A stretch of DNA of 64,000 nt, taken from Medicago truncatula (taxonomy: Eukaryota; Streptophyta; Magnoliopsida; Fabales; Fabaceae). Made by a program: the position numbers and the translations under genes. Where the stretch lies: NCBI RefSeq assembly GCF_003473485.1, contig NC_053045.1:3622501-3686500 (forward strand), read 5' to 3'. The notes under the pieces are model-generated. The model was not told where the DNA came from. It saw nothing but the letters and a program-made list of their open reading frames with translations, and did not search any database. The stretch's first letter is position 1. Each line of letters begins with the position of its first letter. Positions 27,101-38,300 of this stretch are shown here, one piece after another.

Positions 27101-30100
27101 CTTGTTTGCATAAAAGGATGCATTTTCAACAGTGAATTGGCTGCTGTATCCAGAATTAATGTGGCCACCCTTAGAGGGATTAAGATTCGATCTAGTATCT
27201 TTTTCTTTAGGTGCAGATATTGCCTTCATATGATCTACCTTTGGTGATTTTCCCATTGGAGGATGTTGTGGGGCTCGCTCATTTGATTGGTTCTCTCCAT
27301 CCTTTTTCTGGTAATTTTTTCCCTTTGCCCACACATTCTCAAAATGTTCTGGAGCAAGAGTTTGGGTCTTTCTTCGAGAGACAACGTCTAAAATATCTCC
27401 CCACTCTCCTCCCGAGTGATGTCGTTGAGTACCTTGGTCACCATTACTTTGGGAGTTTCCAGGCAATGTGTTCCATGAACGGGAAGATCGAGTATCAATT
27501 GAAAGCAATGGGTCTCTAGAAAGGTTATCAGAAACATTTCTTTCTGCAGATGGCTTTGCGTTTCTTGATTGGCCATTTTTTAGCTGTGTAAGCTCAACAC
27601 CAGTAACGGAAGGATCTAAACACTGGGAAAAATGGTCAGATGAAGTTTGTAACTCATCTGCTTTAGTGTGGGATACCTCTTGAGCTGCATCAACCTCCTT
27701 GTTAGCCTTGGTCTTATTAATCACCACAGCTTCAATTCTTTCATTAATAAATCTGCAGAAGAAAGAAAGAAAAAAAGGAGAAATGAGAACAACATATATT
27801 AAGAATGAAACAAAATGGAAGAAGGCAGCTACCTTGGATTGGCTAAGTTTAGGACAGGTCGCATTACACAACATGCAAGAAGCTCCCTGACGGTATATCG
27901 AAAGAAAGAACACTGCAAATCCTCAGACTTAAAAGTGACAGAAATAAGACCATTCATCAGATGCTGTAAAACCTGAAAAATAAAGATACGCACGTCATTA
28001 TAACCTAAAATTAGGAATATGAGAAACAAAAGCTTGACCCCATGGCTGTAAACAAAATTCCCCAATACGCCGTGTATGCATGCAGAACAAGAGCGTGAAA
28101 CAACCTTGTGCTCAGCTTCGGAAGAGAATAAAGCAGGATGCAATTTGTCTTCAGCAGCCAACACAATTTTTATCTCTGTATCCCGACTTTCAATTGTTAA
28201 TGAATCTGTGTGTTGTTTTTCAATCTTTGTGATAGCAGCACGAAACAGATCCAAGTGAGCACAAATGAGATTAACAAGATCCCTGAACCAAGGAAAGTTA
28301 ATTCCACAATCAAACAAACTAGAATTCAAGATAAACAAAAATCATGGAAAAAAAAGCGCAACTAAGAACCTTATTAAAAAATCAATCAGATTTATATTTC
28401 TCATGCGTCCTGAAATTTCACCAAGAACGCCATTAATCATTTGCACCAACTCCTCAGGAGCCTCTTTGTCTGGTGTTAAACGGGAGTACCAAAGATCTGT
28501 TACCCACTCAGAAATCAGATGTCTGGTGAAGTGATCAATTGCATCCTCGACAACAGGAGAATTCACTTTTGCTCGCCATTGAAACTTAGCAACTGCTTTA
28601 GCATTTTCGGTAGGCTTCTTTGAAGACTGATTGCTGGTGGAGCCTGATTTATTGTTGTATGCTGCAGCTTTTCTCTTCATTTCATAATCCAGTGATAAAT
28701 AGCGGAAAACAATTATCAAGGAAGCTGCAGCAGGCAAGTTGACCCAAACTGAGGAGCTTGTCACTGAAAAAAATGCAAAAGAAATTAAACCAAACACCAG
28801 GATCTAAAAATATAACAAAGCTATAAATTAGTAAGTGAAGCGACAACCTCTAAATATGCATAATTTTCTAAGTGTTGGGACGAGGAGTTATCTTGGATAA
28901 ATGAGTTAGTATAAACAAAATTCATAGTTGCCCCAATGAATGCAAAAAAGCAGGGTTATTCATTGAGAAAATCTAAGTTGATAAAAGTGGTGAAATGAAC
29001 CAAACTGGAGACCGTTTTTGGTTTCATTGACACATCAAGTAGTTTGGTAAGACGAAAGATCTGAATAATGTATTATTATTTTACGATACAACTACATATA
29101 CAGGGGAGACATAACTGAAATCTGTCTAGATTTGGAGCAAAATTAGTAACAACTAAATTATCTATGCAAACTATATCAAATACTGAGGGCAATAATATAT
29201 GATAATTCTACTCGCAATCAAAGTCCAAGTCCCCCCAAAACTGAAGTGTATATCATATGCCTCTAACTTGTAACGTGTATCATCTATCTGAGATCCCAAT
29301 GAGCATTTAATGAAGATATCAGCTAACGGATCCTTGGAGCTCAAAGAACTCGATGATTCTGGAGAGAATCCTTTTATGATGAAATGATAGTCAACTTCTA
29401 TGCATTTAATCCTCTAGTAAAAATAGGGTGTGAAGAAAAGGCACAATGTTGATTGATTATCACAAAGAAACTCATAGGACTTATCCCCCAAAACTTAAAT
29501 ATTTGCACCAAGTATTTAACCACAAAAGCTCATAAATAGTATGAGCCGTAGTGTAATTCTCTGCCTTCATACTTGATCTTGACACAACAATTTGCTTCTT
29601 GCTCTTCAATGAGGTTAAGTCTCAAATAAGAGCACACTAACTTGAAATCGACCTTCTATCACTTGCATCATCTGCCCAATTTGCATTCATGTATGCATTA
29701 ATATTGTACTGGCCCATGTCTGTATAAACTAACCTTAGGGTCCGAACAAGTGCATTTCAATTTTTCAATGACTATCAAAGGGTGAAGGAAAGTGAAATAA
29801 TTGGTCTGGCCATTGTTAGATAATTTAACTTCCCCACCAATCTTTCTATGATTGGGTAACTTCAATTCCAAAAAACCTACCTATGATTGGGTGACTTCAA
29901 TTCCAAAAAAATAATGCAACCGACCTAAATCTTTTGTTTGTGAAATCTTGAATGAGTGTTGCTTTAAGTTCTTAATGCCTTCTTGATTGGTCATCGCCTC
30001 TAATGACAAAGTCATCTACATACATCACAAGATAGACAAGTTTATTCAAAGTTGCACATCTACGGAATACAAGATGGTCCACGCAGCAAAGAATGGTGCC

Positions 30101-31655
30101 AAACTATGAAATGAACTTGTTAAACTTCACAAACCAAGCTCGAGGTGCTTGTTTTAGACCATGCAGGGTTTTTTTGTAACCTGCAACTAATACATAAGTT
30201 CCCCTAAGCCACAAATCTAGTGGTTTCTCCATATAGATCTCCTCCTTCAAGTCACCGTGGCTATTATAGAGACTAGATTCTCATGGAAGTTGTAGATGAG
30301 AATAGGCAAATCGACACCATCTAAGCAATAGTTCTCATTTCCACAACATTGTACTCACTTTCTCATTGCCTTTTCACGATCCAAGTCCCAGCATTAAGTC
30401 TCGTAAAACATTCCAAGGCTTATAGTTGTGAACCAAAACTTTTTTTAAGCTTTAAGCAGTACTTTTATATCGCAAATTACACTAGAAACATTTTCCCTGT
30501 CATCGACCCTGAGCTAACATTTTCCATTCTCCCATTGTCTTACACTATGGACCCAAAACACTCACAATGAGATCGTGGTATGTGGTATCGATGTTTTACC
30601 CAAAACACTCACACAATGAGATCGTGGTATCAATATTTTGTTTCCTAAAAACAACAAGATTACAATAAATGATAATAGTATTCGAGCTGAACATTTTCCA
30701 CTGTAAACCTTCCGAGTTCCGATAACCCTCCTAGTCCTATGAACCCATCCAAAGAATGCCATCATTTCTTATAACCGACCAAAAAACAACCCTATGTCTT
30801 AATCTCAACTGCAACATTAAACTAATTTTCCCAAACTAAGATGCAGTATATGCTAAACGCCATATCACTTCAATCCTATGTACCACCGACACTTCATAAT
30901 GAAGTCGTATCCGGTGTCTCACACAAACACATATAATTACATTCAATCATTTAATTTTCTCAAATGAACGTCATATCACTTCAATCCTGTGCACCGACAC
31001 TTCATAGTGAAGGTGTATCCGGTGTCTCACACAAACACATAGAATTACATTCAATTATTTCATTTTCTCAAATAAACGTGTCATCACTTCAATCGACAAA
31101 AAAACAATGCTGTGCACAGACACTTCATAATGAAGGCGTATCCAGTGTCTGACACAAACATATATAATTACATTCAATTATTTCATCTTCTCCATTTATT
31201 ACCAGTGTTACTAGTGTCTACGTGTAAGTGGTGTAAGTATAGTGTCGTATCGGGCGCCTGACACAAACACGTATAATTACATTCAATTATTTCATTTTCT
31301 CCATTTATTACCGGTGTCACTAGCGTCGACGTGTAAGTGTAGTGTCCAATCAGGTGTACATGTATGTGATTCATAGCTTCAATCCTACCAATGCAATAAT
31401 AATGCTTTCGAAAAAATTGAGCAAGCAATTACCAAAACAAATAAAATTCAATCGAAACAAAACAAAAAACATAAAGTAAGAAATTGCATAATAAACACAC
31501 TCAATTGAAGCAAAACGAAAATTGATGAACTCCTTTCACTTACATGACATGAGATAGGAGAGTCCAACGACGCAAACGATGAGAATCACAATCCGTTTCT
31601 TCGCTTCTTCAACGAGGTCTCTAACCGCTACTTGATTAGGTTTCGGCATACTCAT
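21194..31655 (-). CDS. PXA-PX-Nexin_C sorting-nexin-like protein (15 exons, 1117 aa)
   Basis: Minus-strand exons are 31655-31544, 28763-28370, 28282-28105, 27972-27833, 27752-26528, 26425-26325, 26210-26066, 25719-25651, 25541-25496, 25390-25062, 24908-24829, 24725-24590, 22336-22153, 21853-21771 and 21325-21194; all junctions keep frame. Two hydrophobic segments (about residues 18-60) give an N-terminal membrane anchor. A PXA domain follows (about 80-280), then a long Ser/Asn-rich region (280-680), a PX domain (about 684-800, with [13 protein letters not shown] and LPPKHF) that should bind phosphoinositides, and a C-terminal nexin domain (about 915-1105). The order matches animal SNX13/SNX19 without the RGS domain and Arabidopsis At1g15240/At2g15900 (from memory). 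The role is probably endosomal or membrane-contact trafficking. Intron 1 (2.8 kb) and intron 12 (2.25 kb) are swollen by transposon remains. Confidence 0.92.
21898..22070. mobile_element. Foldback MITE in an intron of the sorting-nexin gene
   Basis: A 173-bp inverted-repeat element: AAGAGTGCTAGGAA at the left pairs with TTCCTAACACTCCTCTT at the right, and 'gaaatcaatgtgggtccca' in the left arm is the inverse of 'tgggacccacattgatttc' in the right arm. It lies wholly within the intron between exons 13 and 14. I could not define a target duplication. Confidence 0.8.
22741..23060 (-). mobile_element. gag-like fragment of an LTR retrotransposon (fossil)
   Basis: The minus strand has a short open stretch with a charged, coiled-coil-like start ([20 protein letters not shown]) resembling the N-terminus of plant Ty3-type gag proteins. 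No pol and no LTR pair are visible, so it is a small broken piece inside intron 12 of the sorting-nexin gene. The family assignment is tentative. Confidence 0.3.
24085..24550 (-). mobile_element. Two head-to-tail ~220-bp LTR-like repeats (TRIM-like)
   Basis: Two diverged copies (about 24085-24329 and 24338-24550) share, on the minus strand, a TGTTGxTAGGTAATCCTT start, a 'ggctataa(a/t)taatagaaa' core and 'gagaaccaggtctctcaaata'. Size and layout suggest the LTRs of a miniature LTR element or two solo LTRs. They sit within 40 bp of the exon 12 donor site in the sorting-nexin gene. Confidence 0.5.
29200..30330 (-). mobile_element. Ty1/copia pol remnant (reverse transcriptase to RNase H)
   Basis: Minus-strand translation shows copia landmarks in the expected order: an [12 protein letters not shown] motif, a YVDD box, and an ADIF(I)K motif near the end of the RNase H region. 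It is a fossil interrupted several times; no LTRs are visible. It lies inside intron 1 of the sorting-nexin gene in the same transcriptional direction. Its age appears considerable, given how much of the pol frame is lost. Confidence 0.8.
30845..31360. repeat. Degenerate minisatellite in intron 1 of the sorting-nexin gene
   Basis: Four to five degenerate units of about 105-125 bp are built around 'acttcataatgaag', 'gtatccggtgtctcacacaaacac' and 'ataattacattcaattatttcattttctc'. The start of 'gacacttcat' recurs at 30888, 30996 and 31119, followed by two more diverged units. It begins 200 bp downstream of exon 1 in transcript terms. Confidence 0.75.
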
Positions 31656-33383
31656 CTTCAACAAATTCTCAGAATTCGCAACGATAAATCGCGATTGAAG
31701 AATCAATCGAATCCAAAATCGCAACTACTCCTCCATTGATGAGGAGAAAAACACGATTCGAATCAATTGAAATGGAAAATTCGATTGAATGAACGAAGAT
31801 TGAGAATGTTGGGGATTTTGATTTTGATTTTGATTGCGTTTTTGTGATGAATTTGATTTTTCTGAGTGTGTCAGTTTTCTCTTAAACTCTCTCGCTCATG
31901 AAAATGACGTGGAGATGAATGAATGAGAATGAGATTTATAGTATTTTCTTTCTACTGCGGTTATTGTTTCAATTTCAATCTTTGTATCTATTGATTGATA
32001 TTGCCATTAGTATGGTTAACCTTCCTTCCATGTTAACATACTTTTTCTTTCTTGGGACATATTTTCCTTTTGTTTCAAGGTTGTTTGAGTAAGAGAATTA
32101 CGATAATAAGTTCAAGTTTGACGGTAAGATAAGTAAAATTTGATTAATGATTGTATAAATTTTTGTATCCTCTTGAATAAATTGGCCATTGGTAGAGCTT
32201 AATTAGTTGATGTTGAGTCGGAGTCTTAATTGTTGTATTCATAGTTAAAGGATATTTTATATAATCGATGAAAGATGGAGTTTATAAAGTAGACTGTGAA
32301 CTATGAAAAGGAGGAGGGTGACATAGCGAAGAACAATGCACGATCGTCAAATCGGCACTTGTCTTATAAGGTTGGTGAAGATAACAATTTAATTCAGCGA
32401 AGGTTGGTGAAGATAACAATTTAATTCAGCGAAAATGCTATTTTTTTTTTCAACTCAATGAATTCTATTGTTAAAGATTCCGATTTTAGTTTTTCTCTTT
32501 TGATTTGTTTCCATTTTTCTTTTTCTTTCCTTGTAGCAAAATTTATCTCTCACTTACATAATAATGTGTTATCATAGTTCTCTATAAGCTTGGTATAGTC
32601 GTCATAGGTAGTGCAAAGTTTAAGGAAGCAAAGGTATTGAGTGTCTTGGTGGGATATAATGTTCTTATGCAATTGTTGATAGTTTGAAGTTTGATTGAAA
32701 AATAAGTGATTAAGTATTGTTTAGATTTTCATGTTCTCTTGGATAAATTTGTCATTGATGGGAGCTTAGTTGATGTCAAGTTGAAATCTTAATTGTTTTG
32801 TTCTTAGTCAAAGGTCATTTCATATAGTCGATGAGAATTGGTGTTTATAAGGTCGACTTTGTACTCAGAAGGGTAAGAAGATATCACTAAGAACCATGCA
32901 CAGTCGTCAGATCGACACTTGTCTGAAAAGGTTGGTAAAGATAGCAATTTAATTTAGTGAAAAGACTATATTTTTTTTTTCAATTCAAGAAATTCTAGGG
33001 CTATGGATTTTCATTTTAGTTTTTCTCTTTTGATATTTCCATTTTATTTTTTCTTTCCTTGCACTAAATTATCTCTTTCACTTACATAATGTGTTATCAT
33101 AATTCTATATAGTCGACATAGGCCGTGCAAAGTTCATACAAGCAAAGGTATTGAGCGTCTTGGTGGGATATATAGCAGTGATTCTAAGTGTATTGAGGTT
33201 TTAAACTATGGTCTAGTATCATTTTAAAACCACGACTTTGTACTCATAAATTTTGTTATCAATTCCTAATTGCAACCTAATTGCAAGTTTACTCCATGCT
33301 TCACATTTGCGACATTAAAGATATAATTTGGATTTTATAAATTTAAATGTTTGATGGGTGGAAAAACAAATAGATTACAATAA
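31656..33383. other. Sorting-nexin promoter side and tandemly duplicated spacer
   Basis: The first 250 bases hold the sorting-nexin 5' UTR and promoter. From about 32110 to 33180 a segment of about 550 bp is present twice in tandem (about 32110-32665 and 32685-33180) at roughly 80% identity; both copies end in 'gtcttggtgggatata'. The first copy also has a tandem 34-bp duplication near 32366-32433. I see no gene. Confidence 0.6.
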
Positions 33384-33393
33384 TAAAATTAAA

Positions 33394-33872
33394 GGTTAAT
33401 TATGTTTTTTATCCTTATAAATATATTAACTTTTCATTTTAGTCCCTCTAAAATTTTCCTTCAACTTTTAGTTCTTGTAAAATTTTCAATCATTGCTTTT
33501 GGTCATTATCTCTAAGTTAATTCATGTGTAACATTTGTATTTTTTTTTAACGTAATTATGTAGAATATTATAAAAATCTCACAGATAATAGATATTTTTA
33601 ACAAAAACATGAATTAAATATAAATGTTTAACTGCAAAAAATATAAAAATTTATATTTAATTCATGTTTTGTTAACAAATTCTAATTTTTTTTAGAGATT
33701 CTTTTAACATTATAAATTTTTCTTTAAAATTATATTCAAAATATGAATTCTATTTTAGGGACAAAAAGTGAAGATGGAATTTTTTTAAGGAACTAATAAT
33801 CAAATAAATTTTTTAAAAGGACTAAAATAAAAAGTTAACATATTTATAAGGACAAAAAAACATATTAAACCC
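33394..33872. mobile_element. Foldback MITE with target duplication and a matching empty site
   Basis: The element starts GGTTAATTATGTTTTTTATCC and ends with the inverted counterpart reading ...GGACAAAAAAACATATTAAACCC; internal 'ttttagtccctctaaaa' and 'ggactaaaataaaaag' arms also pair. Length is 479 bp. TAAAATTAAA flanks it at 33384-33393 and 33873-33882. The duplicated flank at 35050-35225 has the same sequence with a single TAAAATTAAA and no insert, which directly supports the ends. The 9-10 bp duplication fits a MULE-type MITE. It has no coding capacity. Confidence 0.88.
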
Positions 33873-34132
33873 TAAAATTAAAGTCCAACCAAGATATTAT
33901 TATTTTGAAATATCAAGGACAAAACAAATAGGTCATTCAATTAATAAAAAAATAGTTTTAATAAGTTTTTCATCATTATAAATATATCAAATTTTGATTT
34001 TCATCCCTAAAAAATATAACTTGGACATATATCTGACATTTTTTAAATATAGTAAACAGACATGTTAAAGGTTATATTAAAATCCTACAAAGACATAAAA
34101 ACTTATTTAACCACAAAATAAATAAATAAAAA

Positions 34133-34149
34133 TTCAACTTGTATTGGTG
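34133..34149 (-). terminator. Plant snRNA 3'-end formation box
   Basis: Read on the minus strand, the sequence after the U2 body is CACCAATACAAGTTGAA, which fits the plant snRNA 3' box consensus CA-N(3-10)-AGTNNAA. Confidence 0.75.
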
Positions 34150-34341
34150 GGGTGTGCCAGCCTATGCAATAGTGCAACGCATAGACGACACTCGAGAAAC
34201 CCAATAGCAAGCTATTGAAATGGCTTCTCCCCCTTAAAAAAGTAATTTAATATCGTGTGACCCATTGAGTCACATATCAGATATTAAACTGATAAGAACA
34301 GATACTACACTTGATCTTAGCCAAAAGGCCGAGAAAGGTAT
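34150..34341 (-). ncRNA. U2: U2 spliceosomal snRNA (~192 nt)
   Basis: The minus strand from 34341 begins ATACCTTTCTCGGCCTTTTG, the diagnostic U2 5' end. It continues through GGCTAAGATCAAGTGTAGTA, which holds the branch-point-pairing GTAGTA, and the stem IIa sequence. The 3' half contains stem IV with a GCGTTGCACTATTGCATAG hairpin. U2 pairs with the intron branch site in the nuclear spliceosome. The first ~95 nt look canonical. The Sm-site region reads TTACTTTTTTAAGG (around 34233-34245) rather than the usual ATTTTTTG-like core, so it may be a variant or a decaying copy. The promoter and 3' box are present. Confidence 0.93.
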
Positions 34342-34365
34342 GAATTGAAAGAGATGCTCGCTTAT

Positions 34366-34418
34366 GGTTTTATATCTCCCATCCACTCACTTGCTTTCTT
34401 CCACAAGCGATGTGGGAC
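34366..34418 (-). promoter_or_regulatory. U2 snRNA promoter: USE and TATA box
   Basis: On the minus strand GTCCCACATCG (34418-34408) matches the plant upstream sequence element RTCCCACATCG, and TATAAAAC (about 34374-34367) is the TATA box about 30 bp before the U2 5' end. The gap of about 33 bp between the two is the known RNA polymerase II spacing for plant snRNA genes; polymerase III genes use about 23 bp. Confidence 0.88.
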
Positions 34419-35049
34419 TAAACTTAGACAACAACTTGGGACTCTAGTTCTTGCACGCATGGCATAGCCAACAGAGACCAACTTTCAAGCAAAGGATACA
34501 TGATTTGAGCTTCCAACAAGGACAAATCTTTTGCCAATACATTTTACAGATTTTGAGAAGCTCTCCAATGAATATTTTTAATCGCTAGATGAAGGAAAAT
34601 GAATGGAAAGGGAATTAAAATGATGGCTATAGTCCTGTGAATTGAGTAGTGTCTTTCTTCTCCCTTCTTTTCTTCTAATTCCAAACTCATTGTACTCAAC
34701 TTGAGGAGATTATCCATTCATTATAAAGAGTGAATGAATATTCAGAAGCTTGCTGAAAGTCTTCTTCTCGGTTTCATTTCCCTGAAACCATGAATTTTTA
34801 ATATGAATGAACAGCTCTAATGAGTGTCCTTAGAATTCCTCTTACTAGTAAAATTATCATGTAATTACTCCAAAGAACATAGGCTAAAAAGTGTGTATGT
34901 AGACAGCAATACATATACAGTTTGCATTTTATACATAATCAAAAACTAAAATCACCACACTAACCACTTGTGTTGATCCTTAGAGCGAGACCCATAAATT
35001 TATTATTTTTCTGCTTGATTTTCTTATTTTATTAGCTCATAATTTAGTA

Positions 35050-35300
35050 AAAGTTTATTTCATGTTTTGCATTTATGTACAACAATAAAGATATAATTTG
35101 TATGTTATAAAATTTAAATGTTTGATGGGGTGGAAAAACAAATAGATTAAAATAATAAAATTAAAGTCTAACCAAGTTATTTATTTGATATATCAAGGAC
35201 AAAGCAAATAGGCAATCCAATACAACAAAAAAATATACAACTTTGTATTGATGGGTGAGCTAGTGAAGAGACTACACTCTTGATGTCACTTTAGTCTATA
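35050..35300. repeat. Second copy of the U2 downstream flank, without MITE
   Basis: About 175 bp match 33284-33393 plus 33873-33945 (for example 'aaatgtttgatggggtggaaaaacaaatagatta'). Then 'caactttgtattgatggg' resembles the U2 3' box and terminus, and 'gactacactcttgat' resembles part of the U2 5' domain. It looks like a tandem duplicate of the U2 locus whose RNA body has been mostly lost. Confidence 0.6.
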
Positions 35301-38300
35301 TCACGAACTAGGAGGTGCGTTAGAACTTAGAGGGGACGAACATCATTTTTCAAAAGGTTTTGCGAAAGCGTAGATTAACAAGAGTATGACTAATTGCATT
35401 TGTGCGTGATGATGATAACAAAATCAAGACAATGAATATCAAATAAGATTTAAAGGTGAATTGAGAGGTTCAAATAATGAATCTTATGGAGCATATCAAC
35501 AATTAATACACATACATTCAAATTGCAAAACTAAAAAATCTCAAACCAAACCTATTAATAAAAAATCACACTGACAACTATTGAACACAAGACATATGAA
35601 TCAATTTTGTTTGTAGCTTACTTTAAACTTGATTGTGAGAATGAAATTGAGAAATCTCAATTGAAGTAATTGATATTAAGTGATGTAAAAAGGAAAGTTC
35701 ACAATCAAATAAGATGTCTTTAACAAAGAATCCATATGCAATTAAAATGCAAAAATCTAAAAGGATGGGGAGAATAAAAACACCGTGATTATAGTGGTTC
35801 CCTTCGTCCTCGCTAAGGGTATATCTACTCTTCTTGATAGAAAATGTCTCTATCAAGGACTTCCACTATGTTGAAAAATGTTTACAAATTGTTATAGTTG
35901 CAAAAGATTCCTTCAATTCCCTAATCTTCAATCCTAAGCAACCACGCTACCACCATTCTTCATTTCCTTTTGAAATTGGAGAGCCTCTAGGTTTTCGAAA
36001 CTCAAGCTTCCATACAATCCTCTGAAAGACTTCATCAATAATTCGTCTTTGCTATGTACAAAGCTTGGATCCTCTTTAACCTTTGAGAAGTTGAGAAACA
36101 ACCCCCACAATTTCCCTTTGTGGTGAAAAAGAGAACCTTCTTTTCATTTAGACCCTTGAAAGAAACCAATGTACATTGGAAGACAACATTTAAGGAATTT
36201 TTTGATCCTCGATCATTTATCTGGAAGACATTATTTTGACTTTATTTATGTAACAGTTTTGCCGATATTAATATGTATGATGCTTTCACAAATCACAATG
36301 CACATACAAGACATACTATGCTACTACTTCAGTTGGAGCAAAATGTTAAGTATTCAATTTAGACGCGAGCATTGGTGGATCTTCTTCGAAATCCACAAGA
36401 GCCACTCCCCCCCCCCCCCCAATTTTAGTTCGTAATATAGAAACATGAACTTGCCTAATGGTAGAACCTATTAATTGTTACAAAAGGTGCGGGATTTGAA
36501 CCGTGTAATGGTTTTTTCTTTGAAATTTCTTGGATAATTTAATTGCATCCACTTCATTGGCACAAAACATGCGATTAAACCGGTTCCAGACCAAGTTAAT
36601 GTACTCAAGAACGATTAGATGAGATAACGTGAGCATTGGTAGATCTTTTTCGAAACCCACAAGAGCCACATCCCCCCCCCCCCCCCCAACTACCATATTA
36701 GGCATAATATTTCACAAAATTTATGGTTGTTGCCTTCCATTCTCCGTGGACGTGGGTTTGATCCTCCCGTACCTTTTTCTTCACGTTTCTATTGCATTAA
36801 TAACATTTTATTAAAAGATTGTTCATGTGGGAACTTAAACTGCCTACCCCAATGTAGCATCCAAGCAACTCAACCACTACACATGTTCATAATTTTGATA
36901 ATATCTTAAAACTGTTTAATATATATTCCACAAATATTTGACACGTCCGACAAAAAAATTCAAGATCCACCATTGGATGTGAGTCTTTTCTAGTTTAACC
37001 AAGGTTTTTGGTTAAATTCAGTCTTAAGCGTGTAGCAGTGTTGAAACTCTTAGAGAGAATTTTCCGCCTATTTTGGTCCCGCAAGACTTAAATGATCAGT
37101 CTTCGCAATTACAGCATACCTGGTTTATGCACGCAGCAAAAGACCAAGTTAATGACATCATAGCCGAGTCCAACTTACCTCCATTTAACTTGGCTCCATT
37201 TACACCTGTTCAATACATAGATGACAGACATGTGGATAAAATAAATCCAATGGCTGTAATTAAAAGGACTAAAATAAGCCTTCTTTGATATATGACTGTC
37301 CATCTTCTCTCCCCATCTCCTCCACTCCTCTCCCTCTTCCCTCTCGCCTCCTTTACCACCGCAGCCCTTCCTCGGCCGTCCAAGCGACGGCGTTCTTCCC
37401 TCTTCTAAAATAATTACACAGAATCAATGGAATTATCAGTGAGAGAGTTTTGTCACTGTTGTGCAGCAAGCAAACAAACTACAACTGTAACCGTCTTCCA
37501 GTCCAATCCTCTCAGATCTGAATCAAACCCTAACTCTTCTCCTCTTCTCCGGATTCTGTTTTTCTCCGATTCATTCATCTTCGGTTCGATTACTTCTCAA
37601 TTTTCCGGCAAGATTTTACAGTAAAATAATGGATTCTAGGATGATATGATGTTATTGTAGCTTTTAGAACACTAAGCCTAACCCTATTTGCGAGATTTTC
37701 CGGCGAGATTTTACAGTAAAATAATGGATTATGTTGCTGCCAGAAGTGGCAGCGTCGGAGAGAACGATGTTGTTGTTGCGGTGGGAGGTGGAAAGTGGGA
37801 AGAAGAGAGTGTTAAGCTGTGTGAGGAGGTGTGTGGAGTAGAAGGGGGAGGAGGACGTCGATGATGGGAGGGAGAGGGTTGTGGTTGCCACTCGTGGATG
37901 GTGGAGAGTGGTGGCGGTAATGATGAATGATGATAACAGGAAAAAGAAGGAAACATGTTCTGCTTTTCAACCTTTTTTAAAACATTTAATCCTAGCTTTT
38001 GGTTGTATTTTTTCCACGTGTCACACATCTATAACTTAAAATGGAAAAAATTGAGGAAAGGTAAATGGAGCAAAGATGAACCCATCATAGCCATGCATAA
38101 CTGCTAGGATAGAAGTACTAGGTCAATCATGTGTATAATTCTTAGTTAAACCAAACCAATCGAGCCAGTCTAATTTAAGTTTTAAAAGATTGACTTTGAA
38201 AGACCCAAAATGATTCTTTTTTTTTCTTTCTCAATAATGAAAATGCAGACACAATATATAATAGTAATATAAGGTTTGAAAATGGTGATATGAAATCCAA

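Noticed and set aside
26695-27683. Alternative frames within the large sorting-nexin exon
   Set aside because: They overlap the 1225-bp exon 5, whose frame continues into both neighbouring exons.
37073-37288. A 71-codon plus-strand frame ending TPVQYIDDRHVDKINPMAVI
   Set aside because: It reads protein-like but has no recognised similarity, no neighbouring exons and no clear start context; kept only as part of the spacer description.
37664-38028. Proline/serine/histidine-rich open frames on the minus strand
   Set aside because: Low-complexity composition from a GT-rich stretch on the plus strand; no conserved motif, and several frames are open at once.
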